DNA of 64,000 nucleotides from Ehretia macrophylla (taxonomy: Eukaryota > Streptophyta > Magnoliopsida > Boraginales > Ehretiaceae), in the NCBI GenBank assembly GCA_037974665.1, contig CM075770.1, positions 7,018,501 through 7,082,500 on the forward strand, in the 5' to 3' direction. Below, piece by piece: positions 34,825-46,997 of the stretch. Each line of letters opens with the position of its first letter. Positions within the stretch are counted from its first letter, which is position 1. The translations under genes were made by a program, and so were the position numbers. The notes under the pieces are model-generated. The model was not told where the DNA came from and made no database searches. It was given only the letters and a program-made list of their open reading frames with translations.

Positions 34825-34942
34825 GGGTGCAACACGAGGACTTCCCAGGGGGTCACCCATCCTATTATTACTCTTGCCCTAGCACGCTTAACTTCGGAGA
34901 TCTGATGGGATCTGGTGCATTAGTTATGGTATGATCGCACAA
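34825..34942 (-). rRNA. 5S: 5S rRNA gene copy 36
   Basis: The C box is intact and the A box has one change, but the 5' end is altered (the gene starts ttgtgc rather than gggtgc). Confidence 0.91.
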
Positions 34943-35505
34943 GTCATGTTGAGGGCACAAAACCTATATGTGTTAACAGTTCACAGTCCCAGCCCAGAGA
35001 GACGGCCCATTCGAAAGGCCCAATGGGTTTATCGATGACCCATCTGCTTCAACAACGTAGCATCCTCGCAAGACGTCATATCGACTTGTTGTATTGCCGT
35101 CTAATTTCCCGCGAGTTAGGTTGTTGTCCTTTTCGGGGTTTACTACGAACGATTCGGGACAAATAAACGGAACAAAAAGTAGAAAAGTAGGCCAAAACTG
35201 ATGAAACAGATCGATTTTGGACTCTGAAAACAGGCGCAGTTGAGTAGGCTTGCTGACTCGTCGTAGAGCTCTCGGAGAGCTTTCCAACTGGATGCTTTGC
35301 GCCGCATAACTCCTTACAGATCAAAAGTTATGGGCACCGGAGCAACAAAGACTTGGTCACAGGTCCCACGCCCTCGATTTGCGGGCCCAACCTTTACGTG
35401 AGGTGAAGTTGTCTGGCCCAAGATACCGTGGGACTCGATAATAGAAATGTGACGGATAAAGCATCTTGGCAAGCCCAAACGGGGTAAAAAAACAAAACAA
35501 AAAGG

Positions 35506-35624
35506 GGGTGCAACATGAGGACTTCCCAGGGGATCACCCATCCTAGTACAACAGTCACCCAAGAACGCTTAACTTTTGGAGTTCTTATGGGATCCGGTGC
35601 ATTAGTGTTAGTATGATCGCACTC
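35506..35624 (-). rRNA. 5S: 5S rRNA gene copy 37
   Basis: 119 bp with one extra base next to the A box. The IE region is disrupted (acaacagtca for actactctcg). Confidence 0.9.
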
Positions 35625-36188
35625 GTCATGTTGAGGGTGCAAAGCCCTTATGTGTTGACTGTTCACAGTCCCAGCCTAGAGAGGCTGCCTATTTGAAAGG
35701 TCGAATGGGTTTAACGATAAACTATCTATTTCAACAACGTAGCATCCTCGCAAGACACGATATCGATGCTTTGTAGTGCCCTCTAATGCCCCACGAGTTA
35801 GGTTGTCATCCTTTTCGTAGCTCACTACGAACGATCCAGGAGAAAGAAACAGCGCAAAAAGAAGAAAAATGGCCCAAAATTGATGAAAAATATCGATTTT
35901 GGGCTGTGAAAATTGGCGCGGCCGAGCAAGCTTGCTGCCCCCGTCGTAGAGCTCTCGAAGAGATTTCCTACGGTATGCTGTGCGCCACATAACTAATTTT
36001 GAATCAAAAGCTATGGGCACTGGAGCGACGTAGACTTGGTCACAGGCCCCACGCCCTCGGTTTACAGGCCCAGCCTTTACGCGAAGCGAAGTTGTCTTGC
36101 CTAAGATGCCTTGGGAATCAATTATAGAAATATCACGGATAAAGCATCGTGCCAAGCCTTAACGGGGAAAAAAACAAAACGAAAAGGG

Positions 36189-36306
36189 GGGTGCAACAAA
36201 AGGACTTCCCAGGGGGTCACCCATTCTAGTACTACTCTCGACCAAGCACGCTTAACTTCGGAGTTCTGATGAGATCTGGTGCATTAGTGCTGGTATGATC
36301 ATACCC
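36189..36306 (-). rRNA. 5S: 5S rRNA gene copy 38
   Basis: About 9 differences. The A box is intact, the C box has one change, and the 3' terminal stem is altered. Confidence 0.91.
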
Positions 36307-36872
36307 GTCATGTTGAGGGTGCAAAGCCTAATTGTGCTGACGGTTCACAATCCCAGCCTAGAGAGACGGCCCATTCGAAAGGCTCAATGGGTTTAACGAC
36401 GAACCATCTGCTTCAACAACGTACCATCCTCGCAAGACGTGATATCGACGCGTTGTAGGGCCCTCTAATGTCCTGGTAGTTAGGTTCTCGTCCTTTCCAC
36501 CGCTCACTACGAACGATCCGGGGCGAAGAAAAAGCACAAAAAAAAAGAAAAATGGGCCAAAACTAAGAAAAATGATTGATTTTGGGCGCCGATAATAGGC
36601 GTAGCCGAGCAGGCTTGCTGCCCCATTCGTAGAGCTCTCAAAGGGCTTTCCAATGGTATGTTGTGTGCCACATAACTTCTTACAAATCAAATGTTATTGG
36701 CACCTGTGCGACGGATACTTGGTCACAGGCCCCGCGCCCTCGGTTTGCGGGCCCAGCCCCTATGCGAAGCGAAGTTATCTTGCCCAAGATGCCGTGGGAC
36801 TCGAGAATAGAAATGTGATGGATAAAGCATTTTGGCAAGGCTTAACGGTACAAAAAATAAAAATAAAAAGGG

Positions 36873-36890
36873 GGGTGCAACACAAGGACT
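36873..36890 (-). pseudogene. 5S: 5S copy 39, 18-bp stub at array junction
   Basis: Only the last 18 bases of a gene remain, joined at about 36890 directly to spacer of a different type ('attcggtaatagaaatgtg'). This is the boundary between spacer types A and B. Confidence 0.88.
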
Positions 36891-36961
36891 ATTCGGTAAT
36901 AGAAATGTGAGGGATAAGGCATCTTGGCAAGCCTAACCAGGGCAAAAAAATTTGAAAAAGG

Positions 36962-37079
36962 GGGCGCAACACGAGGACTTCCCAAGGGGTCACCCATCCG
37001 AGTACTACTCTCGCCCAAACATGCTTAACTTCGGAGTTCTGATGGGATCCGATGCATTAGTACTGGTATGATCGCACCC
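36962..37079 (-). rRNA. 5S: 5S rRNA gene copy 40
   Basis: First type B copy. About 7 differences, two in each control box. Confidence 0.92.
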
Positions 37080-37641
37080 ATCATGTTGAGGGCACAAATC
37101 CTTTAAGTGTTGACGTTTCACTATCCCAGCCCAGAGAGATGGCCCATTCAAAAGTCCCAATGGGCTTAAAGACAACCCATCCGCTTCAACAACGCAGCAT
37201 ACTCGCAAGACGTGATATCAACCCGTTGTAGGGCCCTCTAATGTCTAGTGAGTTAAGTTGTCATCCTTTTCGCTGCGCATGACATACGATCTGGGAAGGA
37301 AAAGCAGCGCAAAAGAAGAAAAGTGGCCCGAAACAGATGAAAACGTTCAATTTTAGCCTTCGAAAATGGGCGCAGCCTAGAATGGCTTGCTACCTACATT
37401 ACAAAGCTCTCTGAGAGCTTTCTAGCGGTATGTTGTGCGCCGCGTAACTCCTACGGATCAAAAGTTATGGGCACCGTAGCAACAGAGACCTAGTCACTAG
37501 CCCCACGCCCTCGATTTACGGGCCCGCCCTCTACGTGAAGTGAAATTGTCTTGCCCAAGGTGTCGTGGGAATCGGTAATAGAAATGTGGTGGATAGAGCA
37601 CCTTGGCATGCCTAACTGGGGCAAAAAAAATTGAAAAAGGG

Positions 37642-37759
37642 GGGTAAAACACGAGGACTTCCCAAGGGGTCACCCATCCTAGTACTACTCTCGTCCAAGC
37701 ACGCTTAACTTCGGAGTTCTGATGGGATTCTATGCATTGGTGCTGGTATGATCGCACCC
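37642..37759 (-). rRNA. 5S: 5S rRNA gene copy 41
   Basis: About 8 differences. The A box is intact and the C box has one change. Linked to a 'gtggata/gcatgcc' spacer. Confidence 0.92.
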
Positions 37760-38320
37760 GTCATGTTGAGGGGACAAATCCTTTATGTGTTGACATTTCA
37801 CTATCCCAGACTATAGAGATGGCCCATTCAAAAGGCCCAATGGGCTTAACAATAACCCATCCGCTTCAATAATGCAGCATCCTCGTAAGACATGATATCG
37901 ACGCATTATAGGGCCCTCTAATGTCCCACGAGTTAGGTTGTTGTCCTTTTTGCTACTCATAAAGTACGATTTGGGAAGGAAAAACAGTACAAAAGTAAAA
38001 AAGTACCCCGAAACTGATGAAAATGTTCAATTTTGGGCTCTGAAAATAGGCCCAACTGAGCAAGCTTGTTGCCTCCGTTGTAGAGCTATCAGAGAGCTTT
38101 CCAACGGTATATTGTGCGCCGCGTAACTGCTTACGGATCAAAAGTTATGGGCACCATAGCGATGGAGACCTGGTCACAAGCCCCACGCCCTCGGTTTGTG
38201 CACCCGGCCTCTATGTGAAGCGAAGTTGTCTTGTCCAAAGTGCCGTGGGATTCGGTAAAAGAAATGTGAGGGATAAAGCATCTTGGCAAGCCTAACCGGG
38301 GCAAAAAAAATTAAAAAGAG

Positions 38321-38438
38321 GGGTATAACACGAGGACTTCCCAGGGGGTTACACATCCTAGTACTACTCTCGCCCAAGCATGCTTAACTTCGGAGTTTTG
38401 ATGGGATCTTTTGCATTAGTGCTGGTATGATCGCACCC
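38321..38438 (-). rRNA. 5S: 5S rRNA gene copy 42
   Basis: About 8 differences, one A-box and two C-box changes. Linked to a 'gagggata/gcaagcc' spacer. Confidence 0.92.
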
Positions 38439-38999
38439 GTCATGTTGAGGGCACAAATCCCTTATGTATTGATGTTTCACTGTCCCAGCCTAGAGAGATG
38501 ACCCATTCAAAAGGCCCAATGGGCTATATGACAACCCATCCGCTTCAACAATGCGGCATCCTCGCAATACATGATATTGGCAAATTGTAGGGCCCTCTAA
38601 TGTCCCGCGAGTTAGGTTGTCATCCTTTTCATGGCTCACGACGTACGATTTGTGAAGGAAAAACAGCGCAAAAGAAGAAAAGTTACCCGAAACTAAAGAA
38701 AACGTTTGATTTTGGGCTCTGAAAATAGGAGCAGCCAAGCAGGCTTGCCACTACTGTTGTAGAGCACTCGGAAAGCTTTCCAACAGTATCCAGTGCGCTA
38801 CGTAACTTGTTACGGATAAAAAGGTATAGGCACCGGTGCGACGGAGACCTGGTCACAAACCCTACACACTCGGTCTGCGGGCCTAGCCTCTACATGTAGC
38901 GAAGTTGTCTTGCCCAAGGTGTCGTGAGATTCGGTAATAGAAATGTGATGGATAAAGCATCTCGGCAAGCCTAACTACGGCCAAAAAAGTTGAAAAGGG

Positions 39000-39117
39000 G
39001 GGTGCAACACGAGGACTTCCTAGGGGGTCACCCATCCTAGTACTATTCTCGCCCAAGCACGCTTAACTTCGGAGTTCTAATGGGATCTTGTGCATTTGTG
39101 CATGTATGAATGCACCC
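39000..39117 (-). rRNA. 5S: 5S rRNA gene copy 43
   Basis: About 9 differences, mostly in the 5' third. The A box is intact. Confidence 0.92.
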
Positions 39118-39677
39118 GTCATGTTGAGGACACAAATCCCTTATTTGTTGACGTTTCACTGTTCCAGACCAGAGAGATGGCCCATTCAAAAGGCCCTATG
39201 GGCTTAACGACAACCCAACCCCTTCAATAACGTAGCATCCTCGTAAGACATGATATCGATGCATTGTAGGGCCCTCTAATGTCCAGTGAGTTAGGTTGTC
39301 GTCCTTTTAACAGCGCACGACGTACGATCCAAGAAGGAAAAACAGTGCAAAACAAGAAAGGTGGCCCAAAACTGATGAAAACATTTGATTTTCGTCGCCA
39401 AAAATAGGCACAGCCTAGCAAGCTTGTTTCCCACGTGGTAGAGCTCTCGGAGACATTTCCAACGGTATGTTGTGCGCTGCGTAACTCTTTACAGATCAAA
39501 AGTTATGGGCACCGTAGTGACAGAGACCTGGTCACTAGCCCCACGCCCTCGGTTTGCGAGCCCAGCCACTACGTGAATAGAAGTTGTCTTACGCAAGGTG
39601 CCGTGGGATTCGGTAATAGAAATGTGGTGGATAATGCATCTTGGCATGCCTAACCGGGGCAAAAAATTGGATAAAGG

Positions 39678-39795
39678 GGGTGCAACACGAGGACTTCCCA
39701 AGGGGTCACCCATCCTAGTACTAGTCTCGCCCAAGCACGCTTAACTTCGGAGTTCTGATGGGATCCTGTGCATTAGTGCTGGTATGATCGCACCT
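39678..39795 (-). rRNA. 5S: 5S rRNA gene copy 44, closest to consensus
   Basis: Only about 4 differences: one in the C box, one beside the IE element, one near position 30 and one at the 5' end. The A box is intact. One of the best candidates for a transcribable gene in the window. Confidence 0.94.
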
Positions 39796-40355
39796 GTCAT
39801 GTTGAGGGCACAAATCCCTTATGTGTTGACGTTTCACTGTCCCAAACAGAGAGATGGCCCATTCAAAAGGCCCAATAGGCTTAACGACAACCCATCTGCT
39901 TCAATAAAGTAGCATCGTCGCAAGACGTGATCTTGACGAATTGTAGGGCCCTGTAATGTCCCGCAAGTTAGGTTGTTGTCCTTTTCGTGGCTCACGACGT
40001 ACGATCTGTGAAGGAAAAATAGCAAAAATGAAGAAAAGTGTCCCGAAACTGATGAAAATGTTCGATTTTGGGCTCCAAAAATAGGTGTAGCTGAGTAGGC
40101 TTGTTGCCCCCGTTGTAGAGCTCTCGGAGAGCTTTCCAACGGTATACTGTGCGCCACTTAACTCCTTACAGATCAAAAGTTAGGGGCATCGGAGCGATAA
40201 AGACCTGGTCACAAACCCCACGCCGGCAGTTTGCGGGCCCAGCCTCTACGAGAAGTGAAGTTGTCTTGCCCAAGGTACCGTGGGATTCGGTAATAGAAAT
40301 GTGAGGGATAAAGCATCTTGGAAAGCCTAACCTGGGTAAAAAAAATTGAAAATGA

Positions 40356-40473
40356 GGGTGCAACACGACGACTTCCCAAAAGGTCCCACATCCTAGTACT
40401 ACTCTCGCCCAAGCACGCTTAACTTCGGGGTTCTGATGGGATCCGGTGCATTAGTGCTGGTATGATCGCACCC
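40356..40473 (-). rRNA. 5S: 5S rRNA gene copy 45
   Basis: The 5' two thirds is near perfect with the A box intact, but the C box has four changes (aaaaggtcccaca). Confidence 0.92.
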
Positions 40474-41031
40474 GTCATGTTGAGGGCGCTAATCCCTTAT
40501 GTGTTGATGGTTCACTGTCCCAGCCCAAAGAGATGGCCCATTCAAAAGTCCTAATGGGCTTAACGACAACCCATCCGCTTCAACAACGCAGCATCCTCAT
40601 AAGACGTGATATCAACGCATTGTAGGGCCCTCTAATATCCCGCAAATAAGGTTGTCTTCCTTTTCATGGCTCACGACGTACGATCTGGGACGGAAAAACT
40701 GCGCAAAACTAGAAAAGTGGCCTGAAACTGATGAAAATATTTGATTTTGGGCTCTGAAACAGGCGAAGGCAAGCATGCTTGCTACCCACGTTGTAGAGCT
40801 CTCGGAGATCTTTCCAACAGTATGCTGTATGCCGGGTAACACCTTACGGATCAAATGTTATGGGCACTGTGGCAACGGAGACCTAGTCACAAGCCCCACG
40901 CCCTCAGATTGCAGGCCCAGCCTGTACGTGAAGTGAAGTTGTCTTGCTCAAGGTGCTGTGGGATTCTGTAATAGAAATGTGGTGGATAACGCATCTTGGC
41001 ATGCCTAACCGGGGAAAAAAATTGAAAATAG

Positions 41032-41149
41032 GGGTGCAACACGAGGACTTCCCAAGGGGTCACCCATCCTTGTACTACTCTCGCCCAAGCACGCTTAACG
41101 TCGGAGTTCTGATGGATTCCTGTGCATTGGTGCTGGTATGATCACACCC
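41032..41149 (-). rRNA. 5S: 5S rRNA gene copy 46
   Basis: About 8 differences, one in each control box. Confidence 0.92.
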
Positions 41150-41711
41150 GTCATGTTGAGGGCACAAATCCCTTAAGTGTTGACGTTTCACTGTCCCAGA
41201 CCAGAGAGATGGCCTATTCAAAAGGCCCAATGTGCTTAACAACAACCCATCCGCTTCAATAACATAGCATCCTCGTAAGACGTGATATCGACTCGTTGTA
41301 GGGTCTTCTAATGTCCCGCTAGTTCGGTTGTCACCATTTTCGCGGCGCACGGCGTATGATCTGGGAAGGAAAAACAGCATAAATTGAAGAAAAGTGGCCC
41401 AAAATTGATGAAAATGTTCGATTTTGGGCTCCAAAAATAGGCGCAGCTGAGCAAACTTGCTACCTCCGTTGTAGAGCTCTTGGAGAGCTGTCCAACCGTA
41501 TGTTGTGCCCAGTGTAACTCCTTGCGGATCAAAAGTTATGGGCACCGGAGTGACAGAGACCTGGTCATAGGCCCCACGACCTCGATTTGTGGGCCCAGCC
41601 TCTATGTGAAGTGAAGTTGTCTTGCCCAAGAAATCGTGGGATTCGGTAAAAGAAATGTGAGGGATAAAGCATCTTGGCAAGCCTAACCAGGGCAAAAAAA
41701 ATTGAAAAGGG

Positions 41712-41829
41712 GGGTGCAACACGAGGACTTCCTAGGGGATCACACATCCTAGTACTACTATCGCCTAAGCACGCTTACCTTCGGAGTTTTGATGGGATCA
41801 TGTGCATTAGTGCTAGTATGATCGCACCC
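41712..41829 (-). rRNA. 5S: 5S rRNA gene copy 47
   Basis: About 10 differences, two A-box and three C-box changes. Confidence 0.91.
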
Positions 41830-42389
41830 GTCATGTTGAGGGCACAAATCCTTTATGTGTTGACATTTTACTGTCTCAGCCCTGAGAGATGGCCCATTCA
41901 AAAGGCCCAATGGGCTTAACGAGAACCTATCCACTTCAACAATGCAGCAACCTCGTAAGACGAGATATCGACGCATTGTAGGGCCCTCTAATGTCATGCG
42001 AGTTAGGTTGTCAACCTTTTCGCGGCTCACGACGTACGATCTGGGAAGGAAAAACATAGCAAAAGAAGAAAAGTGGCATGAAATTGATGAAAATTTTGAT
42101 TTTAGGCTCTGACAACAGGCGCAGCTGAGTAGGATTGCTACCCCCGTTGTAGATCTCTCGGACAGCTTTTCAACGGTATGTTGTGCACCGCATAACTCCT
42201 TACGGATCCAAAGTTATAGGCACCGGAGTGACGGAGACTTGGTCACAAGCCCCATGCCCTTGGTTTGCAGGCCCTGCCTCTACGTGAGGTGAAGTTGTCT
42301 TGCCCAAGGAGCTGTGGTGTTCAGTAATAGAAAGGGGGTGGATAAAGCATCTTGGCAAGCTTAACCGGGGCAAAAAAAATTGAAACGGT

Positions 42390-42507
42390 GGGTACAACAT
42401 GAGGACTTCCCAGGGGGTCATCCACCCTAGTACTACTCTCGCCCAAGCACGCTTAACTTCAGAGTTCTGATGGGATCCGGTGCATTAGTGCTGGTATGAT
42501 CGCACCC
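42390..42507 (-). rRNA. 5S: 5S rRNA gene copy 48
   Basis: About 5 differences. The A box and whole 5' half are intact; two C-box changes. Confidence 0.94.
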
Positions 42508-43067
42508 GTCATGTTGAGGATACAAATCCCTTATGTGTTGACGGTTCACTGTCCTAGCCCAGAGAGATGGCCCATTTAAAAGGCCCAATGGGCTTAACGA
42601 CAACCCATCCCCTTCAACAACGCAGCAACCTCGCAAGACGTGATATTGATGAGTTGTAGGGCTCTCTAATGTCCCGCGAGTTAGGTTGTCGTCCTTTTCA
42701 CTGCTAACAACGTATGATCCGGGAAGGAAAAACAACGCAAAAGAAGAAAAGTGGCATGAAACAGATGAAAATGTTCAATTTTGGCCTCCGAAAATAGGCG
42801 CAACTGAGTAAGATTGCTGCCCACGTTGTAGAGCTCTTAGAGAGCTTTCCAACGGTATGCTGTGCGCCACGTAACCCCTTATGAATCAAAAGTTATGGGC
42901 ATCGGAGCGACAGAGACCTGGTCACAAGCCCCCCGCCCTCGGTCCACTGGCCTAGCCACTACGTGAAACAAAGTTGTCTTGCCCAAAGTGTCGTGGGATT
43001 CGGTAATAGAAATGTGGTGGATAAAGCATCTTGGCATGCCTAAGCGGGGAAAAAAAATTGAAAAGGG

Positions 43068-43178
43068 GGGTGCAACACGAGGACTTCCCAAGGGGTCACC
43101 CATCCTAGTACTACTCTCGCCCAAGCACGCTTAATTTCGGAGTTCTAATGGGATCCGGTGCATTAGTGTTGGTATGAT
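43068..43178 (-). pseudogene. 5S: 5S copy 49, 5' end and promoter deleted
   Basis: The first seven gene bases and about 60 bp of upstream spacer are missing: 'ggtatgat' joins 'ggcctattc'. The TATA-like and start-site sequences are gone. Confidence 0.9.
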
Positions 43179-43677
43179 GGCCTATTCAAAAGGCCCAATG
43201 GGCTTAATGACAACCCATCCGCTTCAACAATGCAGCAACCTCGCAAGACATGATATCTACGTATTGTAGGACCCTCTAATGTCCCGCGAGTTAGGTTATT
43301 GTCCTTTTCGCGGCTCACAACGTACGATCCCGGAAGGAAAAAAAGTACAAAAGAAGAAAAGTGGCCCGAAACTGTTGAAAACGTTCAATTTTTGGCTCTG
43401 AAAACAGGCGCAGCACAGCAGGCTTCCTACCCCCGACGTAGAGCTCTCGTAGTGCTTTCCGACGGTATGCTATGCATCACGTAACACCTTACGGATCAAA
43501 AGTTATGGGCACTAGAGTGACAGACACCTGGTCACAAGCCCCATGCCCTCGGTTTACGGGCCCAGCCTCTACCTGAAGCGAAGTTGTCTTGCCCAAGGTG
43601 CCGTGGGATTCGGTAAAAGAAATGTGAGGGATAAAAGATCTTGGCAACCCTAACCAGGGCAAAAAAAATTGAAAAGG

Positions 43678-43774
43678 GGGTGCAAAACGAGGACTTCTCA
43701 GGGGGTCACCCATCCTAGTACTACTCTCGCCCAAGCATGCTTAACTTCGGAGTTCTGATGGGATCCGGTGCATT
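43678..43774 (-). pseudogene. 5S: 5S copy 50, cut by element R
   Basis: 97 bp with an intact C box; the first 21 gene bases are replaced by the LTR end at 43775. The flanking word is gcatt. The missing part does not reappear on the far side of the element. Confidence 0.92.
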
Positions 43775-44647
43775 TGTCACGCCCCAACCCGGCCTATAAG
43801 GTTAGACTAGGGTGTGAACTAAACATTCAAGTCACGTCTCGTACTTAACTGTTTATAAAGATTTAACACTTATCGTTTTTAGCCTAAACTCCAAAATTTT
43901 CCGAAAAACCGACAGCATAACGGCTGTAATTGGGCTCTTTGATTTGGCTTAATTCTCTAAACGCCTCAAATTTTTCCAATCTTAATTTCGTTTCCAACTA
44001 GGATTACTATTTAACATCAATTGAATTGCCTATTGGTTATTTTGACGTCTCGTTTGATTTATAACCTAGCATGATGCTATGTCTCTTTTGTTTGTTTATC
44101 CTCGTTACAAAAGTACCTGTTGATCTTAGCTTAATAGCGAGTACCTGTTTAAGATTGGATAAGTTCATTTACTTAGTCCTTAACTAATACGTCATAACCT
44201 ATGATAGATACTAGCGGTAATAATAGCAAACGATCATAGTGGTGTCTAGTGTCTGTCTAGTTAATATCAGTACAAACCAAAATTAGACCCTAAATTACAA
44301 CAGGGGGTCTTTTACATTACAACATCGAGCAACAAAAAGGAAATAGTCTTCAAGTAGCATAAAGTTCACAAGTAGCCATAATCACGCAAAGCACACAAAC
44401 AGGCAATCACTCCAAGGATTCATCGTTAGGCACACCGTCCTTGGGTACCTGCTCTGGATCTTCTTCACTTGAGATGATAAAAGAAGGTGAGTCCTTATGA
44501 ACTCGGCGAGGGGGAACGAGAAATAGTTTTTGAAACTCATTTTCCGGTTCAACTTATGAAAATCCTTTTGCAAGCATGAATATAACAGTAATATAAGGTA
44601 AAGGAACGGAAATACCAGTCTTTCCTCCCCGAGGCTCTCTAGAATAA
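43775..44647 (-). repeat. 3' LTR remnant of element R
   Basis: Starts TGTCACGCCCC (the reverse of the LTR end) and matches the last part of the solo LTR (about 19673-20502) and 46998-47885. Similarity stops near 44640-44648 at 'gaggctctctag', where the interior begins. Confidence 0.85.
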
Positions 44648-46997
44648 TACCATAATCCTATGGTGACATACACAAATTTCAAGATGATAGGTCTATATCC
44701 AGTTTACATATCCTATCAACTAGCTTCAAAACTGTTAACACGTAGGACATAAACAACTTATGGATCATTTCCACATACAACCCTATTTTCAGGAAGAACT
44801 CACCAAATAAACTAATCCATTTCAAGTCGTCATCTATCGATAGTATCATAGTCCTTATCTCGTAGGTACATTAGATTAGTAAAGCTTCTAATGACTAGTC
44901 TCTCAGTTACAGGCTCCTATTCACTAACATTATTTCCTAGCTTCGTTAACCTTTACGCTCGTAATCAAGGAGAAAGACCGTTGAGATTTGTGAAACTCAA
45001 ACTCTAAGGTTTATTAAGTACCACCAACAAATTGCCGTCGAAATTGAATGGGTAAACTAATCATGTTGCATTAGCTCAACTCTTACAAGTAAATTTCATC
45101 AACTTGTGATCCATAATTTATTTCCTTATTCAAATCTCTATCTTCAAGTCATGAGGCTTCAGAACTTCTTTTAATCTTAGCCAAGACTCCCATGGTGAAT
45201 AGTTTCAACCTCAAATAAATTCCACTCACCTCAATCCAAGGTTACATCATACTTAAGAGGACAATGGTCCTACTTACTTAGTGACTTAGTCATTCCTCTG
45301 AACACTTAATGCCGACCAATATATCTTCAACATTAGTGTTACTAAGCTAGGGCCATAGCCATGTAAGTGATATCAATGCTCCACTAGGTTATCGGCCGTA
45401 CAACAACAATCCTAGGACTATAAATGGGTACCGAAATGATCTAGCTCATAAGATACTTACCATACTAATCCAAGTAGCTTGTTACACTTAATAACTTCAA
45501 GGCTATGTCAACATAAGAATTATAACCACAAGGCATCCTTCAATATAATCTAATAGAACTTCAAAAGTAATCAACCATTCATTTAACTATCACTACAAGA
45601 TTCACCCTCTATTCAACAACCATGATTCCAAGTCTACCAACCGCTAGTTTCTAGACGTGAAACGGTGCACATAAATACAGTTGTCTGACAGCAGTCTCTT
45701 GGGTCCTCGTGACTCTATTCCGTCTCCATCTTAACTATATGAAATCTTACTCTCCTCATTTACATGTTCAACTAGCTAAGAGGATCAAGAATCATTGACC
45801 TTAGATCCTAGGGTTTACCATGAATCATCATGTGTACTCACTATTAGCTATTTAGGATTACTAATCATACCCTAACGACTCCAGTTTGCAGCCGGATGCT
45901 TTAATCTCATTTCCATGGTTTATATACTAGATCCATCGGTATTATTTAGGGATATATACTTCCTAACATCCTCTAGGGTATCCAAATAACAAGTGCGTAA
46001 AATGACTTATTTGCATAATCACAACTAAATTCGAGGGGCACCAAATTAATACCATGATTCTTAATACCACCAATATCCAACTTAGGACCTTTAGCAACGT
46101 TAGTCATCAAATGCATAATTCAATACCTTACACTTCTATTTGACCCAACATTTTAGGTGTAGTCTTCCGAATACAAGTTCTAGCTACGTGAATTCCTCGA
46201 TTCCAACATCTCTATATCTTGTTATACTAAAGAATCATCAATGGTTAATTCCAATCAAGTAAGGATTCGATCATTTAAATAGTCTATTACACCAATTTAA
46301 GATATAAGAATTTCATTCAAAAGCAACTCTTAAGTCAAACTTCTATTATAAGCATATGAATATATATGTACTACTCCACATGTCCAATAGTATACTCTTA
46401 TATCTAAGGAAAGTTGTATGTTATTAACCTTTATACTCGAACCACAATTTGAAGAACGATTTAACAGAATCAAGAACTTCATAGCTATAAAATTGATAAC
46501 TTAATCATAGGTATGGGTATTCCGAAGATAAGGAGATAACTTTACCTCAACAATTACACCTGTGCTACGTATTTTATATATGCATATCCAATAATACATA
46601 CGATCCATCGAGTACCTGTGAAGATGCGAGAAATCTCTAACCGAGCCTTTTCGTTCTTCCTGCATAAATTCACTTCCCTGAAAGTCCTAATCCTAACTAT
46701 CTATGTGTATAAATAGTCATTCATGGTTATATAACATGCACATGTATCAAGGAAGGAGTATAAAAGCATGCATGCATTATTGAGGGCACTAACGTGTCGG
46801 TGTGCATGACACATAATACATATAGTCCACAAAGGCACATAATATTCAATTCTCAAAGCAATTAAAGCACATTAGTACACATTAACACATATAAACAAGA
46901 CATCATAATTATCTTAGGGCTTCTACCCATGGTCCGAGAGTTGAACCCGACTAATGCCTAGTTAGTAAACTAAGCTCTGATACCATTCTAATATAGG
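44648..46997 (-). other. Non-coding interior of element R
   Basis: About 2.35 kb of AT-rich sequence with no gag, protease, reverse transcriptase or integrase motif and no long open frame on either strand. I see no repeats or RNA genes in it besides the primer-binding site at its right end. Confidence 0.75.
46974..46985 (-). other. Primer-binding site (tRNA-iMet)
   Basis: The minus strand reads TGGTATCAGAGC, the usual plant LTR-retrotransposon primer site complementary to the 3' end of initiator tRNA-Met. It lies 12 bp inside the LTR boundary at 46998 and fixes element R as minus-strand. Confidence 0.9.

Larger units (their letters stand above)
24857..36890 (-). repeat. 5S rDNA array, block 2, spacer type A
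   Basis: Units mostly of 680-683 bp with the same spacer type as block 1. Three 3'-flank classes are interspersed: 1 'caaaaaataaaaacgaaaagg', 2 'aaacaaaacgaaaagagtgg' and 3 'agcctgaacgggg'. Adjacent units around copies 24-27 share private text such as 'gacttgatgcccc' and 'ggtgacttggtcaccgg', indicating local duplication. Confidence 0.93.
36891..43774 (-). repeat. 5S rDNA array, block 2, spacer type B
   Basis: A distinct subfamily with 676-680 bp units. Diagnostic spacer words: 'ttcggtaatagaaatgtg', 'caaaaaaaattgaaaagg', 'cacgacgtacgat', 'gggaaggaaaaacagcgc', 'cccattcaaaaggcccaatg' and 'gcttaacgacaaccc'. Units partly alternate between 'gtggataa...gcatgcc' and 'gagggataa...gcaagcc' forms, giving an imperfect dimer of about 1.36 kb. 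Confidence 0.9.

Noticed and set aside
24857..43774. CRISPR-like regular repeat-spacer array
   Set aside because: Repeats are 118-bp 5S genes and the 'spacers' are homologous to each other; the DNA is eukaryotic.
46960..46997. tRNA-Met gene
   Set aside because: Only the 12-base primer-binding complement is present; no cloverleaf or A/B boxes around it.
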